A DNA stretch of 64,000 nt from Lentinus brumalis (GCA_001792895.1 MARA01000009.1:1240001-1304000); one strand, 5' to 3'; shown: positions 22,584 to 36,600, numbered from the stretch's first letter. Translations and numbers: made by a program. Notes: generated by a model not told the origin, from the sequence alone.

Positions 22584-25500
22584 CCAGTGTGTAGGCCTGC
22601 CAGTATGTCTTTTTCGCAGTCGTCATCAATTCCACGTTCTGTTGGCACAAAGTGTGAATACCAACGGCGGTGCAACTTGGGAAGGTGTATCTCTGGCGCG
22701 ACTGGCTGACAGCCCACGCGATACAAGTTCTATCGAGCTGTAGAAGAGTTGTTTGCGACTTTCAAGGAGGCCGTGAATCTAGTTCTTGAGGGCAACGAGT
22801 TGGTGTGCATGGCCACGTTGCTCATCATGTACCATCGGCTCGCTCTAGCTCCCCGCTCGCTCGTCTCTTCTCTGTCTTCCTACTTAGCCCCACATCCCGG
22901 CCATCGAATTGAGAGGACCCTGTTGATTCGTGCAATAGATTTTATCATGTACCTATGACACAGCTTACTACTGCTCTCGTCATCTCTGAATGTCCCGGCA
23001 AACACACACGTCGGGAAAAGCAAAGTCTGCGAGGATCGTAGCTCGTATGCCCGGGCAATAGTAGCCACACGACATCGCATCGTGGGCAAGAACGACATAT
23101 ATAGTGCACATATGAGTGACGCAGCTAGACGACCTACCCCGCCCTTGAGCTTGAGCCCGACCCGACCACCCTGCAGAACTCAGTCCGACTTGCCAGCACC
23201 GTCCGCCGCGCTTCGAAGTACTGGAGCTCTACCCACACGAAAAATGTCCTTTATCACGAGGAATCTTCAAACCAGCGCAACGAGAAAGTGCTTGTGCCTT
23301 CTCCAGTCCGAGTCCTACAGCCGTGATGATCGTGAGCATGGGATGACGAGACAAGATCACTATGGTGGGCGTGCAGCGTCGTACTGACTCCGGGAGACTC
23401 GAGCTCAGGCGCACGGTCCGCCCCTGGGTGCGGCATATCCATGCAGCCGTTTGGAGAGGCGGTTCCGGGCGAGGCACCTCGGGGAGGTTCGGCGACGAAT
23501 GATGGAGAGGTTGAAACTGTGCGGGTTTACGGCAGGAGCGTCGGGGCAGAAGGTTACGCGTGTCCAGCGAAGACGCAGGTGCGGACAATGTTTTCCGGTG
23601 ACATATCGGCCGCAATCAGAGACAAGTGTCCGCGATACCAGGTGCCACGAGTTCCTTGTGACGGCTATGCGCTCCCGCTGGCCTAGTGCGCAGCTGCAAG
23701 CACCTCACTTGCTCTCCTTCAGCTCGGACCATCGCAGAGTGTTGGCGGGCTCGATGTCCACCGACTGGAAGCACACGGGAGGGGAGTTCTGAGCAGGCCC
23801 CGATATCTGACCAAGAGGGACAGAGATGCTGGCTGTGCGGACAAGTGGGAGGAACGAATGACGCAACCCCGGGGAGTATCGACAGCGAAAGCGAGAGGAA
23901 GCACGGCTAGGACCACCACGACGAGATATGTTCAGGTTGTGACCTCCGATGATCTGGACGCACGGCGTGCCCCGTCTTTGCCCCGTCTTTGTCGGCAAGA
24001 CCAACGAGCCCACAGTTGCATCCTCTTCCCGTACGGCTCGAGAACCCTGTCCAGCCGAGCAAGTATGCCCTCTGCTGGGCATTGCAGTGCGGCCGCCTGC
24101 CTTGGGTGGAGCACATGTAGTGCGAAGGTCGGTGCAGCAGTTCTAGACGGAGGCGGAAGGAGTCCGGGAGAGGCGGAAGTTTTGGGTACGGGCGATGGAG
24201 CCCGGAGACGTTGATATGCTGGTTCGGGAAGAGTCGCGTCGGCGACGTTCAGCTGAGACGCAGGTGCGCGGACTCCACGGTGACGGGTGAGAGACCGCCT
24301 GCTCCGAGTTCGGAGCAGGCGATGGTGGATCCGGAGGCGCAGAAATCGCAGGCTCACGTTCGGCCGACACTAGACCAGGAGGACATAGTATGTGAACGGA
24401 AAAACAGCACAGATCGCGTTTGGAGAGCCAACAAGAACCGACATAGCCTCCGAGGCATCCTCCAAGAGGTCCGGTTCCTTGCGAGCAACCCGGCACCTGG
24501 GACGTACGTCTGCGGCCACACCGATGAGAAGTCCTCCGCATGCCATGCGCGTTGCGATCTCCAGATGGACTGCACAATGCGGTTTGGTAGGGGGGTCCTC
24601 AGCGCTGAGCAGCCGTCGACAAAGTGAGACTGAACGAGTGGTTGCGGGAATGGGAGGGACGTCCGCGGCAGCCACGGCGCGAATAGACGATGGAGGTGAG
24701 GATAGGTCGGAGCGGAGAGCGGGGTGACGGGCTCGTGCGAGGCTTGTCCGGGTCTAGCGGTCTTCCCCTCCTCCGCCTCCTCCGGTACAGCTTGCTTGGA
24801 GGTCCGCCGATTGCGCGCGAAGAGTCCGGAGTGTCGGGAGAGCGACTTACATCATCTACCCTCTGCTGTGCGCGCCGTATCTCCTGGGTCGTACGCCCAT
24901 CCCGCCGCATCCCTGCGCAACGACTCCCCTCTGCTCCGGACTTCCAGTACCTCCGCATAGTGTGGTTCGAGCGATGGCTGCGCGTGACGGGTACAGACCC
25001 TGGAGTTTGACGACGGCCAAGTGAGCAGTGTTCCATGTCGCAGTCCTGGTGGATTACTGCGTGGGTGGAGGTCAGCGACTGTCACTATCCAGCCAGGGTC
25101 CGCACAATCAGTGCATATGCGGACGCGAGCAGGAACGGAGACTCACATGGCAGCCTTGACGTTTTGGTGCTAAGAATGATCGTGACGATGGAGTGGAGGG
25201 ATCCCGGTCTGCCCTCGAGGAGACGTGTGGGCGAGTACATGCAAGCTTGAGGATGCCGGCTGATTATCTGTAGGAATTGAGCACTACAGCAAGTCAGCAC
25301 GCGACCGGGTGAGTGACGGACGCATGTACGCACAGTGGGTGCTGAGATCGAGCGCGACGGGGCAAGCAGCTTCACAGGGCTCAGGAGAGTGTGCACGCTG
25401 CGTGCGACCGCAGAGTAAGACAGGGCGGGACAGCACCGTGCATGAGGGCAGCAGAGCGGGTGAGAAGAATAGCGTGGTCGGTGAGTGGGTGAGTGAGAGC

Positions 25501-28497
25501 AACGGCGAGCCCGACGGCGGCGACGACGAGGCGCGCCAACGTGGCGGCGTCTGCGATAACTGGAGTTCTCCGTCTTTTCTCGCGACGACGACGGCGACGA
25601 CGCAAGACGGCAGCGAACACGCAGGTAAGCACGCGAGGTATATCCTACGCCGGTGAGGCTGATGCAGTAAGCTTAAGTAGACCGTTGTGCTCACTGCAGA
25701 CACAGGCGACTCCCGCAGGCCGGACCTCGACTCGACTCTCTCATCCGACGCGCTCTCCGACTATGTCTCATGTGTCGCGCTCTTTGTTTCCCAGTATGCG
25801 CTGGCTGTGAATTGGACAGTGTCGCCCCGACGTCGCACTTGGCAGAAATGGGTCGCGTCTCACCCCATTATAAGTGCGTCTTCGCCTTCTTACATCTCAT
25901 GCTTGCTGCGTAACTCACCTTGGCACAGAACCCTCTACGACGCAACTATCACGCTACTTGGCATCACACGTTCACGGGCCAGAGGAGAGTCCCGCTGCGA
26001 CCTTCGTCCATTTTCGCCTGGCTTCAGGACAGCGCGGGCTCTATCAGCAGCTACTTGAGACAGCTCCGCCGCTCTTCCGCGCCGGCGCAGTCATCTAGTC
26101 TTGCTCCATCGAGGTGATCCCATCCTCTCGGTGCGACTATCACCCCTTTACCTCCATCTTCACTGCGATCCTGGCTCGGTCTCTGGTCCTCAGCTCGCAA
26201 GCCCGATGTCGAGCCACAGGTAGTTCTCGCCCTCCGACGATACAGACCACTGCGATACAGACCACTGCGGTATGACAGCAGCCTCCGCCGCTGTTCTAGC
26301 ATTCAGTGCTCACAACTGCTCAAAGATCCCAGGGTACAGAGGAAGGATCTGGCCTCGATGGTAGCATCCACGCGTGCGTGGGTTCTCCTCATACCTATGC
26401 CATCGTATGTTCAATGGGACGTTCTTGCCCAGAGACCTGTTTATTGACACCCGTTCTGCTTCCCCGCATCATCCAACAGGCCCATTCTCGACGGCCAAGC
26501 ATCGTTCCAGCAGGGACGACCACCGCCCTCCTCGATCTCGCGCACCTGTTCACCTCCCACAGCAACCCCTCCCACAGTAGTCTCGACAACGGTATCCACC
26601 GTCCCCCGAACGTTAGGTCGCTGCCGCCGACAACACTAGCTTTGCCGTGAAGGCAGAACAGCGGAGGACGCAGGTAGAGAGCCAGATCGACGCCCGGACG
26701 ACCGTATAGTCAATGTTCCGGGTCCTCAAGATCGTCGGGCAGAAGTTTGCGGTCGTCAAATCGGAGACTACGGAGTTATCAAGCTTCGAAGACGCAGACA
26801 TTCATCGACATCCTACCCGCTCTGCGCAGAATCATATCGCGTGAGGCAACAGGGTGCGTGGGTCCAGGCCCTCATCTCCCTTTGCTGAGGCTCGCCCCTG
26901 TCCTTGCGTTCAGCATGATGGCTGCGCTGGTCGCCGTCCTGCTGGGACCTGCCGCGATAGGCTCGGACGCATGCGGTGCTCCTCGTCCGCCATGCGTACT
27001 CGTGCAGGCTTCCGCCGGGTCTCGAGATCCTGAACTTTGCAGCAGGCCGACGAGTCACGACTACGGCTCTTCATCTGTCGGTCCCACTGCTCGGCGACAT
27101 GCCGGGCTCCATGGTCGTCAGGGCGCAAGTCGGTATCGTCTGGCTCTAGCGAGAGTCTGGGTGGTGCAGGATGTGCTTGTAGACGGCATCATCACGGTGG
27201 CCGCGCACTCGTGCAGATCGCCGACACCTGCAGTGGACGACTCAGCGCTCAGCATCTCCGTTCAGCCTTCGATGTTTATTTGTCGTACCGCGCCAGGATC
27301 TCGACGCATAGCTCTCATCACGGTGTCGCTCCTAGCACCTCCGAACACCGGAGCAGGGCCAAGTGAGCCCAAATGTCATTCGCCGACGCTGGTGGACGTG
27401 GACCATGGTGCTAGCATACGTCTCCACGGCTTTCCACCTCCGCGACATCGCTCTCTGGGTGCGCTGAACCCCCGTCGACATATGGCGCTGCACCGCCGCA
27501 TCGAACAGCAACAAGTCGCCGCGAGCATCCGGCGTTCCTTCTGCATCTGCCCTCACCCTGGCCTGCTAGCTCACACGTGCTCTTCTCTCCGTCCGGGTGG
27601 TTGCAGCCCCGGCGCCACTACTCTCAGGCATCCTGTGTACATATCGTCTACGCAAGTCTTCTGTTTCCCATTCCTACGTTCTGGACGCTACGCGCACGAG
27701 CGATAGTGCCGCCCACCGCATGCATTGTACTACTTATGATGCTACCGCGAACTCGTGCTATATACATGTGGGATCCCTGGGACCGCGCATATGTGTCCCA
27801 TTGCGTTTGGATGTTATCGCCTCGAATATCCAGACTCAGTCTTCATTGTAATGGCTCCAGGTCTCCGGGAGAGGTGCCCCGGAGGCGACGCGTGCAGCGT
27901 CCGATCCACTTTCGATCGTGAGGTCGACCAGCAAGCCATGCCAGCACATTCGCAGGGGGCTAGGACAGCGGTGCGTGAGGAAGAGCCGAAGTCATGCAAC
28001 GTGGTGGTAAGTGCTGTCAGTGGGGGACACGGTGGACAGCTTCTTGGCAGGTGTTCGCCGATCTGATGCCTATGTGGTACAGCCCGAGGCAAGAATGAGA
28101 TGTAGTACTCAGCGTGGCTCTGCTCGTACCTAACTCACTCCAAGGACTCATGCTACGGTCTACCGTTACCGCCCCATGCAGGCATGCACATGCTCGATAC
28201 ATATGTATCGCTTCGAAAGTCGGTGAGTGAACGTTTCCACCCCAGTCCGTACCAATTGACAGAACGGAACGCTCTACTGCCGGATACGTTCTTTGACAGC
28301 GTGTACCACCACGCTGCATGACTTTTTTTTTTTTTTGGTGGAGCGTAAATTGTCCTGAACCACATTAGTCCCTAGGGCTCGTCGTATAGTTCGTGGTCGA
28401 CGATTGTCGACCGGACACGCTAGATGACTTGTCCGAGGCAAATAGCCTTGGGCATGTCACCTGGAGTATGTGATATGGTTAGATAGATACGTAGCTG
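22584..28497. other. Long region without recognisable genes
   Basis: Many short open frames occur on both strands, none with a family pattern or plausible splicing. Parts of 26.8-27.8 kb resemble blocks of the multi-copy segment (for example GAGGCTCGCCC near 26888 and 58211, CAGCGCTCAGC near 27243 and 62127), so another more decayed copy is likely here. A run of 14 T lies at 28323-28336 and could be the tail of an older minus-strand retroelement. A 15 bp direct repeat (CGATACAGACCACTG) lies at about 26237-26266. Confidence 0.4.
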
Positions 28498-28515
28498 AAT
28501 AAATAAATAAATAAT
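28498..28515 (-). repeat. Simple repeat at the LINE 3' end
   Basis: (AATA)n on the plus strand, (TTTA)n on the LINE strand. The position, ~100 bp after the ORF2 stop, fits a microsatellite-type tail of a LINE. Confidence 0.5.
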
Positions 28516-28568
28516 GTTAGTCCACCGCGAGGAAATGCATTTACGCACGTTGTGTGGGACTCGAAACT

Positions 28569-28619
28569 CGGAAGGTGAGGAGGAACGACTCGCAGGCCGT
28601 CGTTCCTCCTCACCTTCCG
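28569..28619 (-). repeat. Perfect 21 bp hairpin overlapping the LINE ORF2 stop codon
   Basis: Arms 28569-28589 and 28599-28619 are exact inverse complements with a 9 nt loop. The ORF2 stop codon (plus-strand TCA at 28610-28612) lies in the arm that comes first in the LINE RNA. Some LINEs use a 3' stem-loop for recognition by their reverse transcriptase. Confidence 0.85.
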
Positions 28620-31600
28620 CGTTTAATACCCACTAAAACCCCGCTGTCAGTGACCCATTTGGTTGGTAGGTTACTCGTATCTTCCAGTACCGGTTGCCAT
28701 ATCCGTCTCACATCCTGTGCTTTCAGTGCCTTCTTTCCCTTCGCTATTGCCGCCGTTCTTCGGTCGAGGCTTAGCCTGGAGTCCATCGTGGAGAAGAATC
28801 GGTTTGTGACTTCGTTCCTGGTGAATTCTTCCCCTTGGTTCTTGATCACACGCTCACACCGAAGCTTCCAGATGAGATGTAGTGCCTCCGTGCACAGGAT
28901 CGTCCATAGGCTCTCAATGGAGGTCCTTCGGGTTCCCTCTGGAGTGGTGAAAACGGCACAGGCTGCTCCGAGAGTTGAGCCCCAGATGGGCTCGTTCCAC
29001 GCCGTCCCAGTGAGGGCCCACGTACTTTTCAGTAAGTCCCAGATTAGCTCCTGTCCGACCGCTCTACATTCGAAGATTATGTGTGTCATAGTCTCGCATT
29101 CGCCACATACTGTGCAGATTGCCCGTTCTTGCAGTTCTGCCGACATGTTCGGCCGGAGCCAGTGCGTGCCGATCATGTAGGCGTCGTGTACAGTCATCCA
29201 CATGAATTGCGAGATTTGCCGTGTTACGTGTCGTGATCGGAAGGATTTCCATACCGTTTCCTCCTTGAGTTGTACTCCGTAGGTTGCCTGTATACCACTC
29301 GTGATCCTTTCCATGTTCGCTACTGTGCGCGGCCGCGGCTTGGACCTCATATCTTTCCTTTTCCGGATGGCTCTGTATGCTAACTTCTGAGTGATAGTTT
29401 GGAGCTTTGCTCCAGTCAACATGAACGCCGCCGGTATTTCAAGCTGGAGCGGGTCGCCGTCCGGCTTCCTGGACCCTATCGCGGCTAGCGTGTCAGCTTC
29501 CTCGTTTCTCGGGTGCCCGCTGTGCCCCTTGACCCATCGGAAGAGCGTGTGCGCGGATCTCATACGGAGGTGCGCTATGGTCGTCCTGGTGAGTCTCGCA
29601 TTCGTCTGTAAGATATAGCCGGAATCTTCGTGGGACTGTTTCCACTTTGTGAGCGCATTCATCGTCGTTTGAGAGTCAGTTTCTTGGATGACCCTCGTCC
29701 TCCCGTTCGCTAGCGAGGTTGCGATTAGTGTCGCCGCAACTTCGCCAGACTGGTTCGTCTGTTCTATCTCCTTGGGTAGGCGGACGCTACAATTTTGGCT
29801 TTGGTCGTGCTCCACGAATACACCTGCGCCCGCCTGCGCCCTCATCTCTCCGTTATATAGGCACGAGCCGTCAGTGGCTAGTATCGCGTTCGTACCGTCC
29901 TCGTCAAGGCTAGTCGTCACCGCCTCGTCAGATGCTGGGGCCGCACTCGTGAAAATCCGAAACGCGTTCCCGAGGTTGCCGTGCGTTGTGACGCGTCTGT
30001 CGAAAGGGATGAGGTCCTCGCTCAGTCCTTCGTGTCTAAGGTCCTCCATCTCCTTCGTCTCATAGTCTTCCGGTTGGCGTCTCCGTGGGTCCCATTTCGC
30101 AGGGAGTGTATTTAGCATGTCCCTCGCCCTCATTGCACAGCGGTGTGGGTTCTTGCAGTGCGTGGATAGTTTCAGGCGAGTACAGTTCGCGCATTTGCAG
30201 GTCGCCCTAGGTTTATGCGTTGCGTCTTCTAGGGTCGCACCGAGGGTCAGGAAGTCACCCACAGATCTCGCCCTGTGATTGTCCTGCAAGCATGTCAAGA
30301 GCTTAGACTGTACTGTCAGTCGGCTCAGTCTAGTCTTGTCCGCATGCGCGTGATCCCACAGGGGCATGTCTTTCAGAATCGCTCTGGAGAACGCTAGGCC
30401 CTCCAATCTTACCCCGTACTTGCGGCTGACCTTCATCATGCCGTCCAGCTCAGCCGGTAGTCCTCGTGTCTTCGGTTTCCAGCGTTGGAGGAGGGGGTTG
30501 ACGCGTAGTTCGGACCGCTGCGGTCTGCAGTCCTTTGTGACATGGCCAGCTAGAAGGTCATCTGCTAGGTAAGCCCATAGCGGTCGCTCAGTCCCCAGGT
30601 TCAGGTAAGCTCTCAACCACATGATGTCTATCGCTTCGTTCCTCGCCTCAAGGTCGAGTATATTCAGGCCCCCTTTTGCCACAGGGAGGTGTACATGCTC
30701 CAGACTTACGGGCGGGGATCTACGATCGTTCCATAGAAACCCTCGGATAATTTTGTTCAGTCTCGTGAGTACCTCCTCTGGCATCCGTTGTACCGTGGTG
30801 AGATACTGAGTCATCCCCCCAATGATCATCTGTATAACGTGCCTCTTCCCATGAAGTGTCGCATGCCCGGTTTTCCAGCGTGCAATAACTTCCATTAGGG
30901 GCTTTCGCATTGCGACAATTTTGGTCAGCACTAGCGTCCATATGCCAGCTTGGCTCGTTCCGTTCCCGAAAAACGCGCCGAGGATGCGGACAGCTTCACC
31001 CTCTTGTGCTACGTGCACATTCCTCGGGTAGTTCCGCCACCCGCCTGTATCTCGGTAAGTTTCCGCCATTTCTTTCCGGAAAGTTTCGCTCCCTATTGGA
31101 ATGATTTCGGTCTTACCAATGTTAAATCGGGCCTTGGCCGCAGAGCACCAAGTATCTAGGATCGTCTGCAGGGTTTGGAAGTCATCACGGCTTGACAAAT
31201 AGACAGTTGTATCGTCCGCGAAAAGGACCGCTTTCAGGGTCTGGCCGCACCGAGGGATGTCGAACCCTTCAAGCTCTGATTTCCTTATCATGGCGGACAA
31301 GGGTTCTATTGCTAGATCGAACAGAAGGCATGATAAGGGGTCGCCTTGTCGCACGCCCCGATACACACGGTACGCCTTGCTGAGAACGCCGTTGATCATC
31401 ACTGACATCGCGGCATTCGTGTAGAGTGACTGCGTCAGTTTGATGAAAGAGGCCGGGATTCCGAATCTCTCCAAGACTTTCCACAGATAGTCGTGGGCAA
31501 CCTTGTCGTAGGCTTTCTCTTGATCAAGGGCGACTATAGCACCGTTCGACTCATGTTTCTCTGCCCATAGCATCATCATTCGCGCCAATTGCGTGTGATT

Positions 31601-32472
31601 ATGGATCTTCCGTCCTGGTACAAAGCCTGCCTGGGCTTTGTGGATGATATCAGGTGCGACGTCCGCCAGCCTCACCGCGAGAGTTTTGCTCAGAAGCTTA
31701 TAGTCTGTATTTAGGAGTGTGATCGGTCGGTAGTTGACTACCCGCGTGCGCTCGCCCTTCTCCTTGTAGATAGGGGCGATCCACCCGCTCGCGAAACGTG
31801 TCTTGGGGTCGACTCCGTAGAGTCGTATGTCCTCGAAAGCTGCTCTCAACAGGTACACGACATCAAAGTGCTCCCGGTTCGTGAAACGGCTGTCCTCTAT
31901 GTACCTGGCGTGCAGACTCTTCCAGAATTCAAAGGGAACACCGTCGAGCCCTGGAGAAGTACCGTTTTTCGCGAACCTCAGTGACAAGACGCACTCTTCA
32001 TATGAGATCTCCTTTCCTAGCTCCTCGCTCTGCGCCTCGCTCACTTTCGTTTCGAGGCTATCCAGCGCGATGGTAATGTCCGCTTGTCGTTCTTGCGGAG
32101 GTTTGATAGTTGCGTCATCGCGTTGGACGTTCATGTGGTGGGTACGTGCCATTTCTGCCATTCTCGTTGAGTCGCACTCATATATCTTCTCTCCGGCCGT
32201 GCCTAGCTGTCCCTCCCTCTCGAAGGCATTAATGACGTCCCGTGGGGCGCATTCCCTATGGAGCTTTGACCAATATTTCGTCGGCCGGTCGCCGTACAGC
32301 CGGTGAGTGGCTCTCGAGTTCTGTTGCTGTTGTTTGTAGCGTTGCTGTTTCAGTTGTCTGACTTGCTCCGTCAGTGCTGCCGCCTCCGCGATCTTGTCGC
32401 ACTCCGGCAGTGCTCGATTCGCTTTGACACGTCGCAACATCGATTCACGGTCACGGATCTCCGCAAGCAGCT
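28610..32472 (-). CDS. LINE ORF2, 3' part: reverse transcriptase and RNase H
   Basis: The frame is open without a stop from the insertion site to the TGA. Reverse transcriptase blocks in order: GWIAPIYKEKGERT, NYRPITLLN, AGFVPGRKI, DQEKAYDKV, RGVRQGDPLSCLLFDLA and the catalytic FADDTTVY. An RNase H domain follows, with ILATDGSCLYNG, QETDSQTTMNAL and KGHSGHPRNEEADTLAA, then a C-terminal Cys/His motif (CTVCGECETMTHIIFEC). RT, RNase H and this terminal motif fit the Tad1 group of fungal LINEs. The part before CYKK in the neighbouring open frame (to 32575) is not LINE but the TIR of the inserted KDZ element. It would work in target-primed reverse transcription; here it is cut off from its endonuclease part. 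Confidence 0.9.
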
Positions 32473-32549
32473 GAGGCGTCCTTGTAGATTTTTTATAACA
32501 GTACACTGTAGTGACTGTGGAATGCAATGCAACTCGTGCTGTAACAGCT
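32466..32549 (+). repeat. Target duplication and left TIR of KDZ element 2
   Basis: AGCAGCT at 32466-32472, then the TIR from 32473 with TCCTTGTAGA and ATAACAGTACACTGTAGTGA, mirrored at the right end. An 8 bp duplication with one mismatch is equally possible. Confidence 0.85.
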
Positions 32550-32623
32550 GGCCCTGCTCTTGCTGTAGAAAACATGTCGGTCTACGACAAGTCCCTCTAC
32601 ACCTACTACAGGACACCTAGCGA

Positions 32624-33300
32624 CCCCTGCTCGTCGTCCGCCCCCTGCTCATCGCCGTCGTTCACCCCCTGCTCGTCGTCGTCGTCCGCCCCCTGCTCGT
32701 CGTCGCCGTCCGCCCCCTGCTCGTCGCCGTCGTCCGCCCCTGCTCGTCGCCGTCGTCCGCCCCCTGCTCGTCGCCGTCGTCCGCCCCCGGGCCCTGCTCG
32801 TCGTCGTCGTCCGCCCCCTGCTCGTCGTCGCCGTCCGCCCCCTGCTCGTCGTCGCCGTCCGCCCCCTGCTCGTCGTCGCCGTCCGCCCCGGGCCCTGCTC
32901 GTCGTCGTCGTCCGCCCCCTGCTCGTCGTCGCCGTCCGTCGAGATCCTCGGGCTGGGATCAGGTTACTCGGCAGCTCACGCTCGTCCTCGCCCTCGGGTT
33001 CATCCTCGCTGTCGACGGGCTCGTCGTCGTCGTTGCTGCGGTTGTCGTCGTCGTCGGGGCGTCCTCGTCACCACGGGGTCCTTGCCCGCCCCTTGATCCT
33101 CGCTTGCTGCCCCCGGGTTCTCCCCGGGCCTCGTCGCCGTCAGGTCCTCGTCATCCTCGGCGTCGCCGCCGGGCTTGTTGTCGTCGTCGCCGCGGGGCTT
33201 GTTGTTGTCGTCGTCGTCAGGTGGTCCTTGTCGTCGTCGAGTTTGTTCTTACTCGTCGCCGTCGGGTCTGCTGCCTACGTCACTGTCGGGTCGTCCTCGC
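32624..33300. repeat. GC-rich minisatellite next to the left TIR
   Basis: A 24 bp unit close to CCCCCTGCTCGTCGTCGCCG plus TCCG repeats about a dozen times from 32624 to 32940, then degrades into CGTCGTCG-rich sequence to about 33300. It produces long spurious open frames on the plus strand. No gene is seen between the TIR and the transposase 3' end at 33681. Confidence 0.8.
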
Positions 33301-33680
33301 TGGCACTGGGTGCGTGCTCGTCGAGTAATACTGGGTCGATTCTGGCCCAGGCTTCAATCCAGGCTGGTCAATGGTTATGCAGAGGAGTCACCAAGGGAAC
33401 ATACAAGGAAGACGACAATGCGCCAAGGTCCCAAGGTCTTGAATCAAACCCCGAAGGGGTACAGTGACAGAGACATTCATTCACGCGTAAGAGACGTAGT
33501 AGTACAATGGAAGCATAGGTAATTGAGTCGAGTGCAGCAGCGGGCGCGGTGTAACATGAAGGGGGAGCACAGGACAGCAGCGGAGGAGATAGGGATAAGA
33601 GGGGTGATTTTCGCGTGAACTTGCAGCGACATGGGGGCGTGGGCGAGATGATTGGAAGACCAGGCTACAGACGCACCTAT

Positions 33681-36600
33681 TCATCGCCCTTCCTCCTCAC
33701 TGCCACTCTCTTCGACCTCGGACCCCACCTCAATCTCCACCTGGACGACCTCTACCCTCTCGGGCTCCTGCGACTGCGAGTTCTCGCCAGCAAGAGTACT
33801 GGTCAAGTATGACTGCGCCTTCTGGCGAGCAACTTCCCACTTAGCCTCGAACGCGTCGGCGATCGATGTCTCCATGTCCGCGTGTTCGTCCGCGTAAGCA
33901 ACGAGTCCTTCGGCAAGCTCGTCGTTGATAATGCTTGCCAGCGAGACTTGACCTTGTCGCTGGGATCGGACTAGGTTCCACCAACGCGCCTGGTGACGAC
34001 TTGCCTCGACCACCCGTCGCATCTCCTCGTACAGCAGACGGACCTGCTCGTGCCACCGTGCAGCTCGAGCACGGGCTTTGGCCCACTCAACGCGCAGGGC
34101 TGGCAAAAGGAGGTGATGCGTATAAGTACGACTGTGCGCAGCGAGACACTTAGTGGGAACTATTGAACTCACCGTCGCTCAGCCCGAAATCGTCGCCGCC
34201 CTCCGTAGCACCCGAATCCCCACTGTACCAAATCCAGGACAGCGTCCTGCGGCCCTCTCCAACGTACACGCTCCCAGAAAGAGGGACGCCAGCTGTCTCG
34301 TCTCCTCCCTCATCTGCTTCCTCGTCTGCTTCCTCATCTCTGACATCCTCTCCCAACGCGCGAACTCGGCTTCGCTCCGCGGCCTCCTCTCGGGTGAGAG
34401 CGCGCTCATTCAGACCTATCAGATCTTTGTCGAGCAGAGGGCGCAAGACACCCTCCCATGCTCCAAGACCGCGCAGACGCACTAACGCCTCCCGCGCACC
34501 ACGGTAGCGAGCGGCCGCGTTCTTGACCGCCTGGTCCACGGAGCTCTGCAGTGAGCGAGCCTTCGTGTTGGGAACTTGGCCTGTCACGTTCGCCACTTTG
34601 TCCTGGTTGTAGCAGGTTCGCATCCGCAGCGAGTGTCGCAGGTCCTCCAGAGCGTCGCAAGCGTCCGCGTATTGAAGTTCGTCCTCTACTTTCACAAGCT
34701 TGTCGCCACAGACTTGCTCGCGCTGGGGAGAGGGGAGGTCCGAAGGGAGAACGACTGGGAAGGTCTCGACGTCGAGGGCTGTAAGGGCTTTGGGAGGCGT
34801 AGATGGAGTGGAGGAAGGCTGCAGGGCCGGCATGTACGCCGCTTGAAGCAGACGGAACTTGCGAACTTTGCCCAGGAGGGTTGCCAGTCGTTTCTGTACT
34901 TTGATACGCAACATGGCGCTGTCGGAATCCTCAGCCTCTTTGCGCTGCAGTGCGAGGTTTCTCCTGAGGAGAACACCAGGTCAGTTCGGTGTGCCAGACA
35001 AGAACGAAACAGAGCAATGAACTCACTGAGCGGCACGGATCTCCAGGGCCAGGACAATGAACGCACTTGGGCCCGTCTCAAGGTTGAACGCCTGGGCGTT
35101 CGTGGACTGGTGATTCTCTTCAGCCAGGAGACGAAGGCGTACGTCTGCCCGGGTGACGGCTGTCGATGAACGTCGAGTGAGGTACTGATACAACGAATGA
35201 CACAGAATAAGTAGACGTACCTTTTGTCTCGATTGTGAACGGGCTGGGTGAGTTGCGACGATCCTGCTCCCAAACCCGTACCATCTCCATCCATTTTTCA
35301 ACCTCGTCTGGCCGCTCGCGATGTAGTTTGGCATCAAAGGCGTCGAATTCCTTTTTGTGGATGGCGGCCTCGGGCAGTGCCTCTATCAGCAGCTTCAAGA
35401 GCTGTTCGCCTGTACAGATATGAGTAAATTGCATTTGAAAGAGCAGGAGACAGGGACGTACCCAAGCCCACGGTCTTCCTCCAGTTGTTGAAGTTGCAGA
35501 GATCGTCGAGGGTCTCCTTTCGCGCGCCGGGACCCATTTCTTTGGTGCTGGCAGCGGCGGGGTTCAGCGTCGACCAGAGTCGCTCCACGTGTTCTCCGTC
35601 GAAGCGGGCGGCGTAGGGGACGTAGTTCGGCGAAAAGGCTCCTTGGCACTCTGGCTTGTGTGCGCTGACGTGAAACTTCGGGACTACGAAGACCCAGGCG
35701 TCGGCAGGTAGGTCGAGCTTGATGTGCTCTGGGAACTCAGTGGCCCGCACGAAGAAACCCTTCTCGTGCTCACAGCCCACATCATAGGAGTCCATGACTT
35801 TGCGCACGCCGGTGCCTTTCACTGCCGATGCAACGACGTAGTCGATGTTTGCCCAGCTAGAGATGCTCGTCAGCTCACGACACCAAATTGGCAAAAGATG
35901 CACATACCGTTCGCCTTTCTGCAAGTCTCCCAAACCCTTACCCAAGAAGAGCTCATGCCGACAGCTCACGGCAATGAGCCCTGTGGATCGGAGTCCTTTC
36001 GCACTCCTCGTGAGCGCGTTGAGCAGCGCGGCGAAGCCAGAACAGGTACGGATCTGTGTCGGCAGCGTTAGTAGCTATACAGATCGCACGGTTTGGGGTC
36101 AAACTCACGTCTTCTTGAGTCGCGAAAAGCATGACGTACTCCCCATACGGGACGTCATCGACGCAAAACGCGAGCCCGGGCCCCAGCCAAGGGTCTTCGT
36201 GGCTTCCTGTTCGAAGGCGGTTCTTGAGACGGAAGTTCGCGTCTTGCGAGATCATCAGTTGATACAACCATCTATCCAGCAACTCGTCAGACTCGAAAGT
36301 GGCGCTGAATGAGATGATCACTCACGCATCCTCTACCGGGGCATTCTCCCAGTTGGCAGGGAGATTCACGCCAGGCTGCGGACACGCACGGCACTTCAAT
36401 GCCAAACCGCCTGGCACTGTACCGTCAATGCCGCTGGAATCATGACCTCTTCCCGCCCTCTTGGCGAGCATGACGTGGCGCCATTGCCGTACCATGAGAG
36501 TCATGGCCTGTGCACGGTCCTGCGTACGTCAGAGTAGATCTTGAAAGGCCATGAAGCGTGAGTACTTACTGGGATCTTTGTCAGCCCTGTGTTGTCCGTA

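Noticed and set aside
26747..27706. 319-codon plus-strand open frame
   Set aside because: No family pattern, sits in diverged multi-copy sequence, other copies do not keep the frame.
28323..28336. T14 run as the poly-A tail of the LINE
   Set aside because: It lies ~160 bp beyond the AATA repeat and with unrelated sequence between; it may belong to an older element.
32511..33467. 318-codon plus-strand open frame
   Set aside because: It is made by the 24 bp minisatellite and TIR; simple Pro/Arg/Ser repeats, no domain.
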